The notes below the pieces were generated by a model. That model was not told where the DNA came from. It ran no database searches and worked only from the letters and a program-made list of their open reading frames with translations. This document shows, piece by piece, positions 1 to 9,627 of a stretch of 28,277 bases of DNA (within the stretch, counting starts at the first letter, position 1; every line of letters starts with the position of its first letter). Source of the DNA: Dichotomocladium elegans. Its lineage: Eukaryota; Mucoromycota; Mucoromycetes; Mucorales; Lichtheimiaceae. The stretch is from the NCBI GenBank assembly GCA_025716815.1, contig JAIXMN010000080.1, positions 1 to 28,277 of the forward strand. Reading direction: 5' to 3'. A program made the position numbers and the translations under genes.

Positions 1-390
1 AAAAAGCCTACTAATTTTATGTTGGGGGGAAGGGGAATGCTATACTAATCATTATACTACTTGGTCAAGACTTGAGGGGGAGACAGAAACTGCTTGTTAC
101 GCCTGGGCGGGCACCGAGAAGCATTCATCATTGGGATAGCAGACCCCGCGACCGAGGACCAAGGAAAAGCAGCGGCGTTAAAAACCCCAGGCGGGGGATG
201 GTTGCACGGAACGCAGGGCAGGGACAACGAACAGGAACACGGGGCAGAAGCCGGCCAGACGAGCCGCAGACACCAAGGCGGCCGAAAGCAAACCAACAGA
301 GACGAAAAAGAAGGCGGAGACCGGGAATCGAACCACGACCAGACGCATGGTAACCTAATGTTCTACCACTAGGCTATGGGGACAAGCCCC
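1..390 (-). mobile_element. tRNA-derived SINE-like element, copy 1 (3' end outside window)
   Basis: Non-coding element read on the minus strand, with its 5' end at the right. It aligns in patches with the second copy at 5774-6291: the AATCATTA patch near 45-60, a GCGTTAAAA patch near 175, and a strongly shared block at about 228-272 (GAACAGGAACACGGGGCA, then AGCCGGCCAGACGAGCCGCAG with one base changed). Its 5' end carries a degenerate tRNA-like head with Pol III A and B boxes. A GGGG/CCCC hairpin (378-390) lies at the extreme 5' end, directly against the next tRNA-Ala stub. The LINE-like 3' tail seen in copy 2 would lie left of the window, so calling this a SINE rests on homology to copy 2. 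No coding potential is credible. Confidence 0.62.
324..376 (-). promoter_or_regulatory. Internal Pol III promoter (A and B boxes) of SINE copy 1
   Basis: On the minus strand an A box (TAGCCTAGTGG, 366-376) is followed by a B box matching the consensus (GGTTCGATTCC, 324-334), with about 30 bp between them. The tRNA fold is incomplete: the acceptor strands do not pair, so this looks like a tRNA-derived promoter head and not a working tRNA. I do not assign an isotype. Confidence 0.6.
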
Positions 391-404
391 GGGGATGTAG
401 CTCA
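391..404 (+). repeat. tRNA-Ala 5' stub 1 (target-site duplication)
   Basis: GGGGATGTAGCTCA is identical to the first 14 bases of the intact tRNA-Ala gene at 19628. After A14 the tRNA sequence stops and the LINE-A 3' end (GGCGAAAA...) begins. It is the left-hand target-site duplication left by insertion in the A box. Confidence 0.9.
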
Positions 405-424
405 GGCGAAAATTTATGTTTTTA

Positions 425-468
425 TTAGTTATAATGCATTCGTTCTTTTGAACATTACTGCTAACTAA
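425..468 (-). other. 3'-terminal hairpin of LINE-A
   Basis: On the plus strand TTAGTTA pairs with TAACTAA (outer stem), GCA with TGC (middle) and GTTC with GAAC around a TTTT loop. The same fold with different bases occurs at the other four element ends. AATAAA (minus strand, 421-426) lies 16 nt from the element's 3' end. Probable recognition structure for the LINE reverse transcriptase. Confidence 0.65.
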
Positions 469-731
469 GGTGAGACTATTGAGGAGTGAGACTGTCAATG
501 AAGATGTGGAAAAGGGGCCAAAAAAACCCAAGACTCACGAAAAGTATATATAAGGGGGGAAAAAAAAGTATGCGAAGAGGAAGGTAGGGGAGAACGGGTG
601 GCTACTCAACAGGCTTCAATACCATGGACTCCCTCGCATCGTGCACTAAAAGGGTTTGGCAGTGGAGGGTCGAACCAGAGGGCGGTATCCACACTGTCTT
701 TCGACCACAGACGAGTATCAGGAAGCAAGAC

Positions 732-3700
732 CTAGCCATCACCAGGGAGGAGGACGACCAGACAAGTCCAGGCTCAGGATCCGTAGTGTAATCACCTTCG
801 GGATTACACAGTTTGTCAAAGTACCAAAGGATCCGACAAGCGAGACCCAGTACAAGGGCAGGGAGAAGAGGAAGAGAGAGGCAGTTGGTTGAGGGCATGA
901 TCCACCCGGTGGACGGGGGAATCAGCAGGCAGGGAAGGCAAGTCAAGCCACAAGCGGGCAGGAACCGAGGGGCACAGCAGCAGGTGGCGACGAGACGTGT
1001 GGTCGGTACCACAGGGGCAAGGCTTTGGCTTACCAGGAAGCCAGCCCATACGCCAGCGAACGAGGCGAGACCGGTCAGCACGGGAGGCAGGAACGTACAA
1101 GACGGGGTCAATCCCCAGGGAAGGACGGCAAGCGCGGATCAACACCTTGTCCGTAACGCCCAAGAAGGACGAAAACAAGGAGGACCGGTAGTTACGGAGC
1201 CACTTGGCCAGAGAGGAGCGGTGGGAGCAGACAAGACGGAAGCAGGGACGTCCTGTACCATGCGCAAGGAGCGCAAACGAGGCAACGAGGGATCCGGGAG
1301 CGAGCTGCTCAAAAGAGACAACAGACAATCCTCTGGGAGGGAAGCGGCTCGACAACAGAACTTGAGCACCAAGGTGTCAGCACGAAAGCGAAGAGAAGGC
1401 AAGTTGTCAGGTGAGCAAACACCATGGTAGAGGCAGTACGATGACCTCCAAAGATCATCCTCAGGCAGGTGTCTTGTGTCTTTTCTAATGTCTTGTAATC
1501 CTTTTGGAGTAGGCGGGTGACGGCGAGACCATACTCAACCTTGGGACGCACAAAGGTGGCGTATAACCGAGAGGAGAGAAGAAAGAGAAGCCAGAGCGGT
1601 TAGCACCGATGTCGCGTAAGCGAGCCATAGAGGCGAGAGCACCGGGTTTGCCTTTGGTCACCACCGAAGAGGAACAGATGCCATTGCGGCGGAAGGGAAC
1701 ACCAAGGTAGATAAACTCATCCACTGTAGGCAATTGCTCACCATACAGCTTCAAAGGAGGAAAGCAGTAGAGGAAGGAGAGGGAGAGTTGAGCAAGGCAC
1801 ACTTGGCCGGAGACCATCGGTAACCAAGCTGCAACGAGTGGGACTCGGCTAGACGAAGCATCTGCTGGACTTCGGAAGAAGAACCAAGCAAAGCAACATC
1901 GTCAGCATACAGCAAGAGGGTTGATAGCAGTAGGAGAGGGGGCCAGTCAGTAGCGGGAGGATAAGTCCACGGATTAACCAGAGGACCGGAGGGAGAGGAA
2001 GAGAGGACGCGGGTAGTAGTGCTAGAGGCAGCAGACCGAAGCAGGGGAGCAAGAGAGTTGATGTACAGGCTGTACAGATGGGGACTCAAGACCGAACCTT
2101 GGAGTACACCTGTACGGGGCCGAAAGGAGGGAAGACACTGTATTGCGCAACAGGATAGAGATACTTGACGTCGTCAAACATGTTGGCGAGCAGGGAGACA
2201 AGGACCACGAGGAGCACCGACAGACAGGAGGGAGTGCCAGATGATCCGGCGATCAACAGTATCGTAAGCAGCCTTGATGTCGAGAAAGGCAACCACAGGC
2301 CAGTGATGATGAACACGAAAGTACTCTTTCATAAGGTCGTGCAAGCAGAGGGCCTGATCCAGAGAACTTCGTTGCGGGCGGAAGCCACCTTGGGCGACGT
2401 CAAGGGGAGGCGAGACAGAGGAGAGGAAGGGAGCCAGACACATCTCAAACAGTTTGCGCATGATGGAGGTCAGAGAGATGGGCCGGAAGTTGGCTTCGAC
2501 AGAGGGATCACCTTTCTTGTGAATAGGCACAACTTGTGCCTCACGCCAAAGGGAAGGGGTGTAGGACCATTGGTAGCAGAGAGCAAAGAGGAGAGACAGG
2601 ACCCTAGCCAGAGGCTTTTTGATGGGCTGCAGCATTTCTGCACGCAGATGGTCAGAGCCAGGAGCTTTACGACGAGACAGGAGCTTGATGTGACTCTTGA
2701 TGGTATCCAACTGCCAGACGGCAGAGGAACCATCATCAAACACTTGAATCAGTGCTGAGGTCGCCATCACCGTCCAAAGACGATGAAGAGTGGATCACAC
2801 TTAACGACCGAGACACAGAGGGAGAACCGAGACCAACACCATCGCCCTGAGACGATGAGGGGTGGACCACACCATATGGTACGGAGAGATCAGAGGGAGG
2901 GAGGGAGCCGTCATCACCGCCCGAGGACGATGAAGGATGGCCACATCATACGGCAGGGGAGCACTGGGGAGGTCCGGAGGACGCCCAGCCGGGAGAGAGG
3001 AGCCAGAGTACACGGAGGCAAGGTGGTCACGCATAGCGATCGCACCCGCCGCATCACCGTCTGGATTCACATAGCCAGTCTGTCGTTCCCGACGAGTCTT
3101 GATCCGCTTGATTTTAGAAAGCACCGTCTTGCTGAAGTCATCGTTCTCGAGGGAGTCACAAAAGGCGCGCCAGGAGGCTTGTTTCGCTCGACGTAGGTCT
3201 TGCTTGAACTTGTTGTGGGCCTCGACGTGCTTGTTCCACCAGAAGATCTTGTCCATTGCACTATGGCAACGTCGCCATCGACGGTAGAACCGCTCACGTC
3301 GCTCAGCAGCTTCTTGGAGGGCGGGGGTCCAGAACCGTTTCCAGAGGGCCGGCCTTTGGGCACGGGCACCAACCGACGAGTCCAACGAAGTGTATATCGC
3401 CTCATTGAGCCGAGTATTGAGAGCATCAATATCTGGGCGAGAAGGAGGAGGGAGGACAGAAGAGAAGAGAGATCTTGGATAAGGGAGGAGGACAGAGAAG
3501 CAAACTGGTGGTAGAAGAGGTCACTAACATCGGACTCACTGAACCGAGATAGGTTCCAACAACGACGGATGCAAGGGATAGAAGGGGGAGACTCGCGGGC
3601 AGAGGGATGACCTACAGAGGCTGGAGGGGGGCAGTACTGCAATGACAAAGACATCAGCTTGTGGTCAGAGCCCAACGACAGATCTGAAGCTATGGAAATA

Positions 3701-4439
3701 GAAGAAGAAGGGGGTGAGGTATCGAATGTCGACAAGTTGGTAATAAAGTAATCAACAATACTACTCACAGGGCGGCCATGACGGAAGTCGAGAAGCGTCG
3801 GGGTACCGTAGGAGAGGTGGCGGTTCAAGATTGACAAATTATTGTCCCTGCACCAGTCAAGGACGGTAGTACCACGAGAGTTGTTACCTGAGTCACCAGT
3901 AACGTCGCCAAGGCGTGCGTTCAGATCACCACAGATGATCGTGTCATGGGAGAGAGGAAGCGAGGAGAGCACAGCAGAAACATCCGAGCATCTCATAGAA
4001 GGCTGGTCAGGCGGGAGATACAAGCAGATCAGACGCAAATGACGACCAAGTTGAATGCCAAGTGCGAACTGATTGCCGGGTAGGGGACTTGGAAGGCTGG
4101 CAGAGGACAGGAGGGATTGATAAGACAACAGATGCCTTGCGATCCACGGTAATCACCAGAGACGGGGATACCGGGAAGGTGGAACTGTTGCCAAGAGGTG
4201 GGGAGATGGCAGGGCGAGAGCAACCAGGTTTCGGTGATAAACACCACAGAGAACGATTGGCAGTGACGGAGGACATCATCTATCGTGGATTCCCGTAGAC
4301 CGCGAGCGTTCCACAGGCCGATAGTGATAGGGATAGGAGAGAGAGAGGAGCGGTTATTAAGGATAGGAGGAGGAGAAACAGGAGAAGGAGAGGAGGCAGG
4401 AGAAGGGTGTGTATTAAGAGGAGCACTTAGAGCACTCAT
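732..4439 (-). pseudogene. LINE-A ORF2: endonuclease/reverse transcriptase, many frameshifts
   Basis: Encodes the same protein as LINE-B ORF2, broken into many frames. Pieces visible: the APE endonuclease start with WNARGL and FITETWL (about 4200-4439), the CGDLNARLG and GSDHKLM motifs (about 3640-3940), reverse transcriptase with RPISLTS and KAAYDTVDRR (about 2240-2490), YADDVAL (about 1890), the thumb/C-terminal region and the CPCGTDH...H...C zinc motif (about 960-1010). Compared with LINE-B, single-base changes interrupt it at about 1410, 1580, 1760, 1920, 2100, 2155, 2205, 2745, 2940 and 4085. At about 1700 it keeps the frame that LINE-B has lost (GGGAACACC against GGGACACC). So each copy repairs the other by comparison, which is compatible with either decay or assembly error. 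Confidence 0.82.
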
Positions 4440-5381
4440 TAATACTCTTCCATGGCGGTATCAGAGAAGTCGGAGTCGTCGTTAGAGTAATCCAGAGGAT
4501 CATCACGAGAGAAAGGATTCTTGGGAGCAATGGATCGGAGTCCTCCTCAGCGACCCAACCAAGGTGTAGGAACTCACGGGCGACGGGAGCAAACAAATTC
4601 AACGATGCTGCGCTAAGTACCGCAGCGATCGGAGACAACGTTGGTGATGGAGGCGGCCGGCTACATTGGCCCGTTCCTCGAGAGAAAGAGCAGAGTACTT
4701 GGGGTCGGCGACGTGGTCAGGATGAAGCGGATCAAACCCTGGATGGTGGCAACCTTGGCTGAGGCGAGAAGGGTTTCGAATTCTGCTTGAAAACCAAGGT
4801 GAATAAGCAGGCCAATAACATTTCTAGCCGGGAACGAAATGTCAATAACGCGGCGGGATCGATACCAAGGAAACGAAGGTTACGGCGGACTTCCGACTTG
4901 GTAAAACGGCGGGAACGATGAATGTACACAGTTGTGTACCCAATAGGACCGGAGGTTTCGTTGAAACCACGGACAATAGCTTCATGACGCTTGGGGGTAG
5001 CTTGCTGTGGCAGGAGGGACTTACCAGAACCCTTGGAAGCCTTCTTAGGCTTACGGGCGGCCACTGTGCTCCATTGGGAGGCTTTAGTGCCTTTGGGGAC
5101 GGCGGGAGTGGAGGCAGCAGGTGTGGGGGGGCGGCAGGCGTGGGGCGCAGGCGTGGGGGAAGCGGCCGCAGGGGCGGCAGAGAGTTCAGCGAGGCGGGCA
5201 CGGAGCTCAGCGTTTTCACGCTCGGCGGCCTGGTACTTACTCGTCATTTCGGCTAGCTGTTCCTCGAGCGCAGCGAACCGGGCGATGGTAGTGTCATGCT
5301 CAGTGACCCTTGCGGATAACTGAGCAGTTGGGCGAGGATGACAGGGATGTCGGGAATGTTGGAAATTGACATTTCGGACAT
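4439..5381 (-). pseudogene. LINE-A ORF1: coiled-coil/RRM-like RNA-binding protein, frameshifted
   Basis: By homology with LINE-B the start is the ATG at 5379-5381 (MSEMSISNIPDIP), and the ORF ends in the TAA that overlaps the ORF2 ATG as TAATG (4437-4441). A coiled coil (ARFAALEEQLAEMTSKYQAA) is followed by an Ala/Pro-rich linker, a basic stretch (ARKPKKASKGSGK) and an RRM-like segment (TTVYIHRSRRFTKSEVRRNL). Frame is lost near 5325, near 4855 where GRDP... should continue, and again towards the C-terminus (4500-4620). Proteins of this type coat LINE RNA and act as chaperones; that function is inferred from position and domain order. Confidence 0.72.
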
Positions 5382-5759
5382 GGCGAATTTCGAAATGACA
5401 AAAAATGCAGAATTCGATGGAAAGTAACAAAAACTGAAAATGGCTGAAAGTGAAATATGTTATAAAGCTAAATGAAAGCGTTTATAATATATTTAGATGG
5501 ACGCGATCGGATGACTAGTTCTCGAGATATTCGCGCTTAAAGTTGAAAAAAACGGAAAATGTCGAGAAATCGCGGTTCGAGATCGTAACAAATAGTTGTC
5601 GGTTTGAGCTGAAAGTTGGTATTCTGAAAGAGCTAAGGGAGGGCTTTCCAATGATACGGGTTTCGTAGATGGATGGCTGTTTGCTGTAGAGTTATTGAGC
5701 TGCAAAGATCGGCGTTCGTAACTTTTTTTATTTTTCTGGGTTTGAATTCAGAAAAAATT

Positions 5760-5773
5760 GGGGATGTAGCTCA
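5760..5773 (+). repeat. tRNA-Ala 5' stub 2
   Basis: Exact copy of tRNA-Ala bases 1-14 between the 5' end of LINE-A and the 3' end of the SINE. Confidence 0.9.
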
Positions 5774-5793
5774 GGCGAAAGTTTTTGTTTTTA

Positions 5794-5837
5794 TTAGATT
5801 AAGTGCATTCGACCTATGGGCCATTATTGCAATCTAA
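5794..5837 (-). other. 3'-terminal hairpin of the SINE
   Basis: Outer stem TTAGATT/AATCTAA and middle GCA/TGC pair perfectly. The apical GACC/GGCC stem has one mismatch. Compared with LINE-A the outer stem differs on both sides in a compensating way, so pairing is kept. Confidence 0.62.
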
Positions 5838-6215
5838 GGGAACTCAAGAAGGGAAAAGCGTGCTATTACTAAGGGGGAGGGGGGAAGGGAGGTAAATAAT
5901 CATTAATTCTGGTAGGCGAAGACTTTGGGCGAGATGGGAGACATGCTTCTTTCAACCTGGGATTGGTACCGCAGGATTTCATTTCTTAGACACCAGCCAA
6001 CACCACACCGAGAACCAGAGAAGAGCCGCGTTAAAACCTTCGGGGAAGGGAGACAGAGAGAAAGGGGCATCCACCGTATTCTGGGGGACACGAACAGGAA
6101 CACGGGGCACAAGCCGGCCAGACGAGCCGCAGCGCAGAAAAGACGATGGTTTATTAGCCCCAAGGGGGCGCAAAGACAAATATATAAATTAATTAAATAA
6201 ATGAGGATGCGGGCG

Positions 6216-6277
6216 GGAATCGATCCAGGGTCGACAAGGGAGACAAAAGAAATGGCGCAATTTATACCATTACGCCA
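6216..6277 (-). promoter_or_regulatory. Internal Pol III promoter (A and B boxes) of SINE copy 2
   Basis: Minus strand A box TGGCGTAATGG (6267-6277) and B box GGATCGATTCC (6216-6226), about 40 bp apart. The tRNA-like fold is degenerate and differs in sequence from the head of copy 1, so the two copies may derive from different tRNAs or subfamilies. Confidence 0.58.
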
Positions 6278-6291
6278 TGGGCATATAGCCC

Positions 6292-6305
6292 GGGGATGTA
6301 GCTCA
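6292..6305 (+). repeat. tRNA-Ala 5' stub 3
   Basis: Exact copy of tRNA-Ala bases 1-14 at the 3' end of LINE-C. Confidence 0.9.
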
Positions 6306-6328
6306 GGCGAAAGATTATTTGTTTATTG

Positions 6329-6371
6329 AGATTATTATGCACGCGATCCATTGATCATTATTTGCTAATCT
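6329..6371 (-). other. 3'-terminal hairpin of LINE-C
   Basis: Outer stem AGATTA/TAATCT, middle GCA/TGC, apical GATC/GATC with a CATT loop. AATAAA on the minus strand at 6322-6327 is 16 nt from the 3' end. Confidence 0.62.
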
Positions 6372-6525
6372 GGGGGACAAAAAGATGATTATCGTAAAAA
6401 AGGGAGTTGAAACTAAAAAAAACTTAAAGATGCCAAAAAAGTAAAAAAAGAGAAGGGAAGAGAGAAGGGCGAGCAATAGAATACTAAGTTAGATTTCATG
6501 ACCATGGTCTCCCTCGCATCGTGCA

Positions 6526-9331
6526 CTAATAGGTTGTGGCAGTGGAGGGTCGAAGCCAGAGGGTGCAATTCATCAACAGTTCATCATTGAGGAGGAGGCA
6601 GAGGGGAGGAGAAGACTTGTCAGACCAAAATCGACCAGGGTCAGGATCCGTAGAGTAATCCCCTTCGGGATTACACAACTTGTCAAAGTGCCAGAGAATT
6701 GAGCAGAGATCCACCCAAAACTCAGGACAAGCGGCAGAAGAAGAAAGAGGGAGCTGACAAAGAGCGTAATCAATACGATTACCTCGAAAGACAGATGGCA
6801 CAGAGGGGAGAGACAACCACAAGTGGGAAGGCACAAGATGGCACTCGATGAGGTGGCGGCGAGAAGTGTGATCCAAGGCACAGGGGCATGGCTTTGGTTT
6901 TCCAGGGAGCCAGCCCATCCTCCAGCGAACTAGACGGCTACGATCGGCCCGAGAAGCAGGCAAGTACATCACGGGATCCACCCCAAGAGAGGTGCGGCAG
7001 GCACGAATCAGGACTTTATCTGTTTTGGACAGATAATCATCGAATTGCTGCTGTCGGTAGCGACGCAACCAGGAAGACATAGGGTTACCACGTTCCCCAA
7101 GAGAGGCAGGCATATCGGACGCAAGGCGTCGGCCACGAAGAGACGTCAAGGCAGGAGAAGGCAGAGAAGAAGAGAGCAGAGACAGCAGGCAGTCTGAGGG
7201 CAGAACCCGGGCACGTAGGCAGAACTTGGCCACAAGAGTGTCCGCACGGAAACGCATCGATGGCAGGTTAGCCAGGTGACAGAAGACGGAGGTCGAAGAA
7301 GTGCCATGACCACCAAAGATCATGCGGAGACAGCGGTTCTGGACCTTTTCCAAGGCAGTGTAGTCCACACCACGAAGCTGAGCAATGGCTAGGCCATATT
7401 CCAACTTTGGCCGAACAAAGGTAGCATAAAGCCGAGCAGAGAACAGAAGGGAAAAGCCGGAACGGTTAGCACCAAGGGCATGAGCTGTGACATTTGAAGC
7501 ATTGTACCGGGTTACGCGTAGTGACAATGCTGGCAGGAGAGATACCAGACCGCCGAAACGGGACACCCAAGTAGAGAAACTCGTCAACACGGAAGAGGTA
7601 CACCATAAAGCGACAGAGTCACCGAGGTAGAGGAAGTAGCAGAAGGTGGGTTGAGAACCGCACACTTCGGAGGAGACCATTTGTAGCCTAAGGCAGAGGA
7701 GTGGGACTCAGCCAGAGAGAGCATTGCTTGAACTTCACGAGCTGTACCGATGATCGCCACATCATCCGCATACAGCAAAGAGTTGATAGGCGTTGGTGAA
7801 GGGGCCGTAGGAGTTGTCACAGGAGACCAGAGAGGGGAGGGTGCCGTGGAGAGGGAGGTAGACATCACTCTTGTTGTCCGGAAGAAGCAGCAGTCCGAAG
7901 CAGAGGAGCCAAAGGTTGATATACACTGAGTACAGGTGGGGACTGAGAACAGAACCTTGGAGGACACCTGTACTAGGAACAAAGGATCGGGACACATTGT
8001 TCGACAACAACACGGAGACTTGAACATCGTCAAACATGTTGGCCAGAAGAGAGACAAGAGACAGAGGAGCCGAAGCAGCCAACAGGGAGTTCCACACCAC
8101 ACGGCGGTCGACAGTATCATAGGCAGCCTTGATATCCAGGAAGGCTACGACGGGAAAATGATGATGCACACGATGATATTCCTTCATCAAGTCGTGCAGG
8201 CAGAGAGCTTGATCCAGAGCACTTCGTTGGGGTCGGAATCCACCTTGGGCCACATCAAGGGGAGGAGAAGCAGAGATCACCACCGGGAGAGACAGATCTC
8301 AAAGAGCTTTCGAATAATGGAAGTCAATGAGATGGGCCGGAAGTTGCCAGGATCAGATACATCACCCTTTTTGTGAATGGGAACGACGTGAGCTTGACGC
8401 CAAAGAAGAGGAGTAGAAGCCCAGTGATAGCAGAGAGTAAACAGCTTTGACAGCAGAAGGGAGAGAGGCCGAGCAAGAGGGAGAAGCATCTCAGCACGTA
8501 GATGGTCGGGACCAGGGGCCTTTCGACGGGGAAGCAGTTTTAACGATGATTCGACCGACGTAGGGGAGAGGGCAGAAGCAACATTGGCAGGCAGTTCGAA
8601 CGGAAGGGAAGAACTAATCACAGGAAGAGGAGGAGGACGAGGAGAGGGAAGGCCAGTGCCAGCATATATGGCCGCCAGGTGAGCGCTCATCACATCGGCA
8701 CCTACAGCAGGACCGCTGGGATGAACAAAGGCAGAGGAACGGGAACGGCGGGACTTCAGCCGCTTGACCTTTTTCAAGGCCGAAGGCATATCGGCGGCTT
8801 CCAAAGCATCACAGAACGCACGCCAGGAGAGTCGCTTCGCTAACCGGAGGTCTTGTTTGAATTTCGCATGGGCTTGAACATGCTGATTCCACCAATAAAC
8901 CTTTTCCATACCAGAAGAGTGTCGCCACTTACGGTAGAACCGTTCACGAAGGTCGGCTGCTGCTTGTAGGGCTGGAGTCCAAAAGTGTTTCCAGTGAGAA
9001 GGACGAGGAAGTCGGGTGCCAACCGAAGAGTCCAACGCCGTATAGATAGCCTCATTAAGAGAGCTATTCAAGCCATTCATGTCGGGAGGAGAAGAGGAGG
9101 AGGACGACGGACCATCCAAGAGGAGCTGAGCGAGGCGGTCATCAAGAGAAGATGTCAGCGAGCGGAAACGGCTGATATACAACTCGCGGGTGTCGGCTTC
9201 TTCGAGACGAGAGAGATGCCATAAACGACGAGGAGCAGGGGAGGACCGAGGAGGAACAGTGGATGGCATAGGATGATCAACAGGGACTGAGAGATGGAAA
9301 GAGAGAGACATCAGTTTGTGATCAGAGCCTA
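6526..9331 (-). pseudogene. LINE-C ORF2 fragment: reverse transcriptase and zinc-knuckle C-terminus
   Basis: The N-terminus is missing because of the 5' truncation. Reading from the right: a pre-RT region (ALDSSVGTRLPRPSHWKHFW, conserved in all copies), the RT start (RRKAPGPDHLRAEML, IHKKGD, FRPISLTSIIRKLFE), KAAYDTVDRR, GVLQGSVLSPHLYS, YADDVAIIG, then the thumb and C-terminal region with RADRSRLVRWRMGWLPGKPK and the zinc motif CPCALDHTSRRHLIEC (C-x-C-x8-H-x3-C). Frame changes fall at about 8280, 7990-8010, 7780-7800 and 7550-7600; each side remains clearly homologous, so single-base indels explain them. Confidence 0.82.
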
Positions 9332-9345
9332 GGGGATGTAGCTCA
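9332..9345 (+). repeat. tRNA-Ala 5' stub 4
   Basis: Exact copy of tRNA-Ala bases 1-14. The first four G's overlap a possible microhomology with the truncated LINE-C end (see findings). Confidence 0.9.
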
Positions 9346-9370
9346 GGTGAAAGTTTTTCGTTTATTGATA

Positions 9371-9411
9371 AGTATTATAATGGGCACTCTATAGAGCATA
9401 AGCCTAATACT
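9371..9411 (-). other. 3'-terminal hairpin of LINE-D
   Basis: Outer stem AGTATTA/TAATACT, middle GGC/GCC (replacing GCA/TGC elsewhere), apical CTC/GAG around TATA. AATAAA (minus strand, 9361-9366) is 15 nt from the element end. Confidence 0.64.
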
Positions 9412-9627
9412 ATGAACAAATTACAGTATATATAACATACATAAAGGAGAAAGAGAGTAAAAAACCCCTGAGGAGCGAACAAGGGGAAAACAGTCGAAGG
9501 AAAGGAGTGGAGAGGCAAAGGACTAGTTTGTAAACTTGATGATCTAAAGGTACTACCAACGGCTGGGAACTTTGATACTCACTTACCACCGTGGAGACGC
9601 AATTAGAAGACAAAAAGATACATTTCA

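Larger units (their letters stand above)
405..5759 (-). mobile_element. LINE-A: full-length tRNA-Ala-inserted non-LTR retrotransposon, frameshifted
   Basis: APE-type LINE lying antisense to the tRNA gene. Order on the minus strand: 5'UTR (about 5382-5759), ORF1, ORF2, 3'UTR with an AATAAA motif and terminal hairpin, ending in TTTCGCC against the stub. It is nearly identical along its whole length to LINE-B (14232-19627). Differences are mostly single-base insertions or deletions, often in short homopolymers, plus scattered substitutions. Its 5' end abuts the next stub at 5760 with no extra bases, while LINE-B has 22 more bases there. There is no poly(A) tail or tandem 3' repeat. Confidence 0.88.
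5774..6291 (-). mobile_element. tRNA-headed SINE with a LINE-type 3' tail, copy 2 (complete, 518 bp)
   Basis: Complete non-autonomous element between two tRNA-Ala stubs. Read on the minus strand: a 5' GGGC/GCCC hairpin (6279-6291), A and B boxes, an unrelated body shared with copy 1, and a 3' tail of about 65 bp closely resembling the ends of LINE-A and LINE-B. Shared tail blocks include GTTTTTATTAG and TGCATTCG, the AATAAA motif 16 nt from the end, and the terminal hairpin. Insertion site and orientation are the same as for the LINEs. This is the expected structure of a SINE mobilised by LINE machinery recognising the tail. No ORF in it looks real. Note: a few bases at either end could belong to the junction. 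Confidence 0.78.
6306..9331 (-). mobile_element. LINE-C: 5'-truncated copy of a third LINE subfamily
   Basis: About 3 kb, holding the 3'UTR and most of ORF2 but no ORF1 and only the very end of the endonuclease domain. The 5' break lies in the segment coding for the conserved GSDH region. 5' truncation is typical of incomplete target-primed reverse transcription. The body differs clearly from LINE-A/B and LINE-D at nucleotide level, yet the 3' end, hairpin and insertion site are the same. A 3'UTR/C-terminal block near 6500-6555 is shared with LINE-A/B. Confidence 0.85.

Noticed and set aside
313..390. Functional minus-strand tRNA gene next to the first stub
   Set aside because: A and B boxes are good, but the acceptor stem does not pair and the anticodon arm is poor. 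The related copy at 6205-6291 shows it is a SINE head.
2165..2758. Long plus-strand ORFs inside the LINEs (also at 813-1430, 14297-15340, 15907-16572)
   Set aside because: They are antisense shadows of ORF2: the minus frames carry the RT and endonuclease motifs, and the plus frames follow the purine skew.
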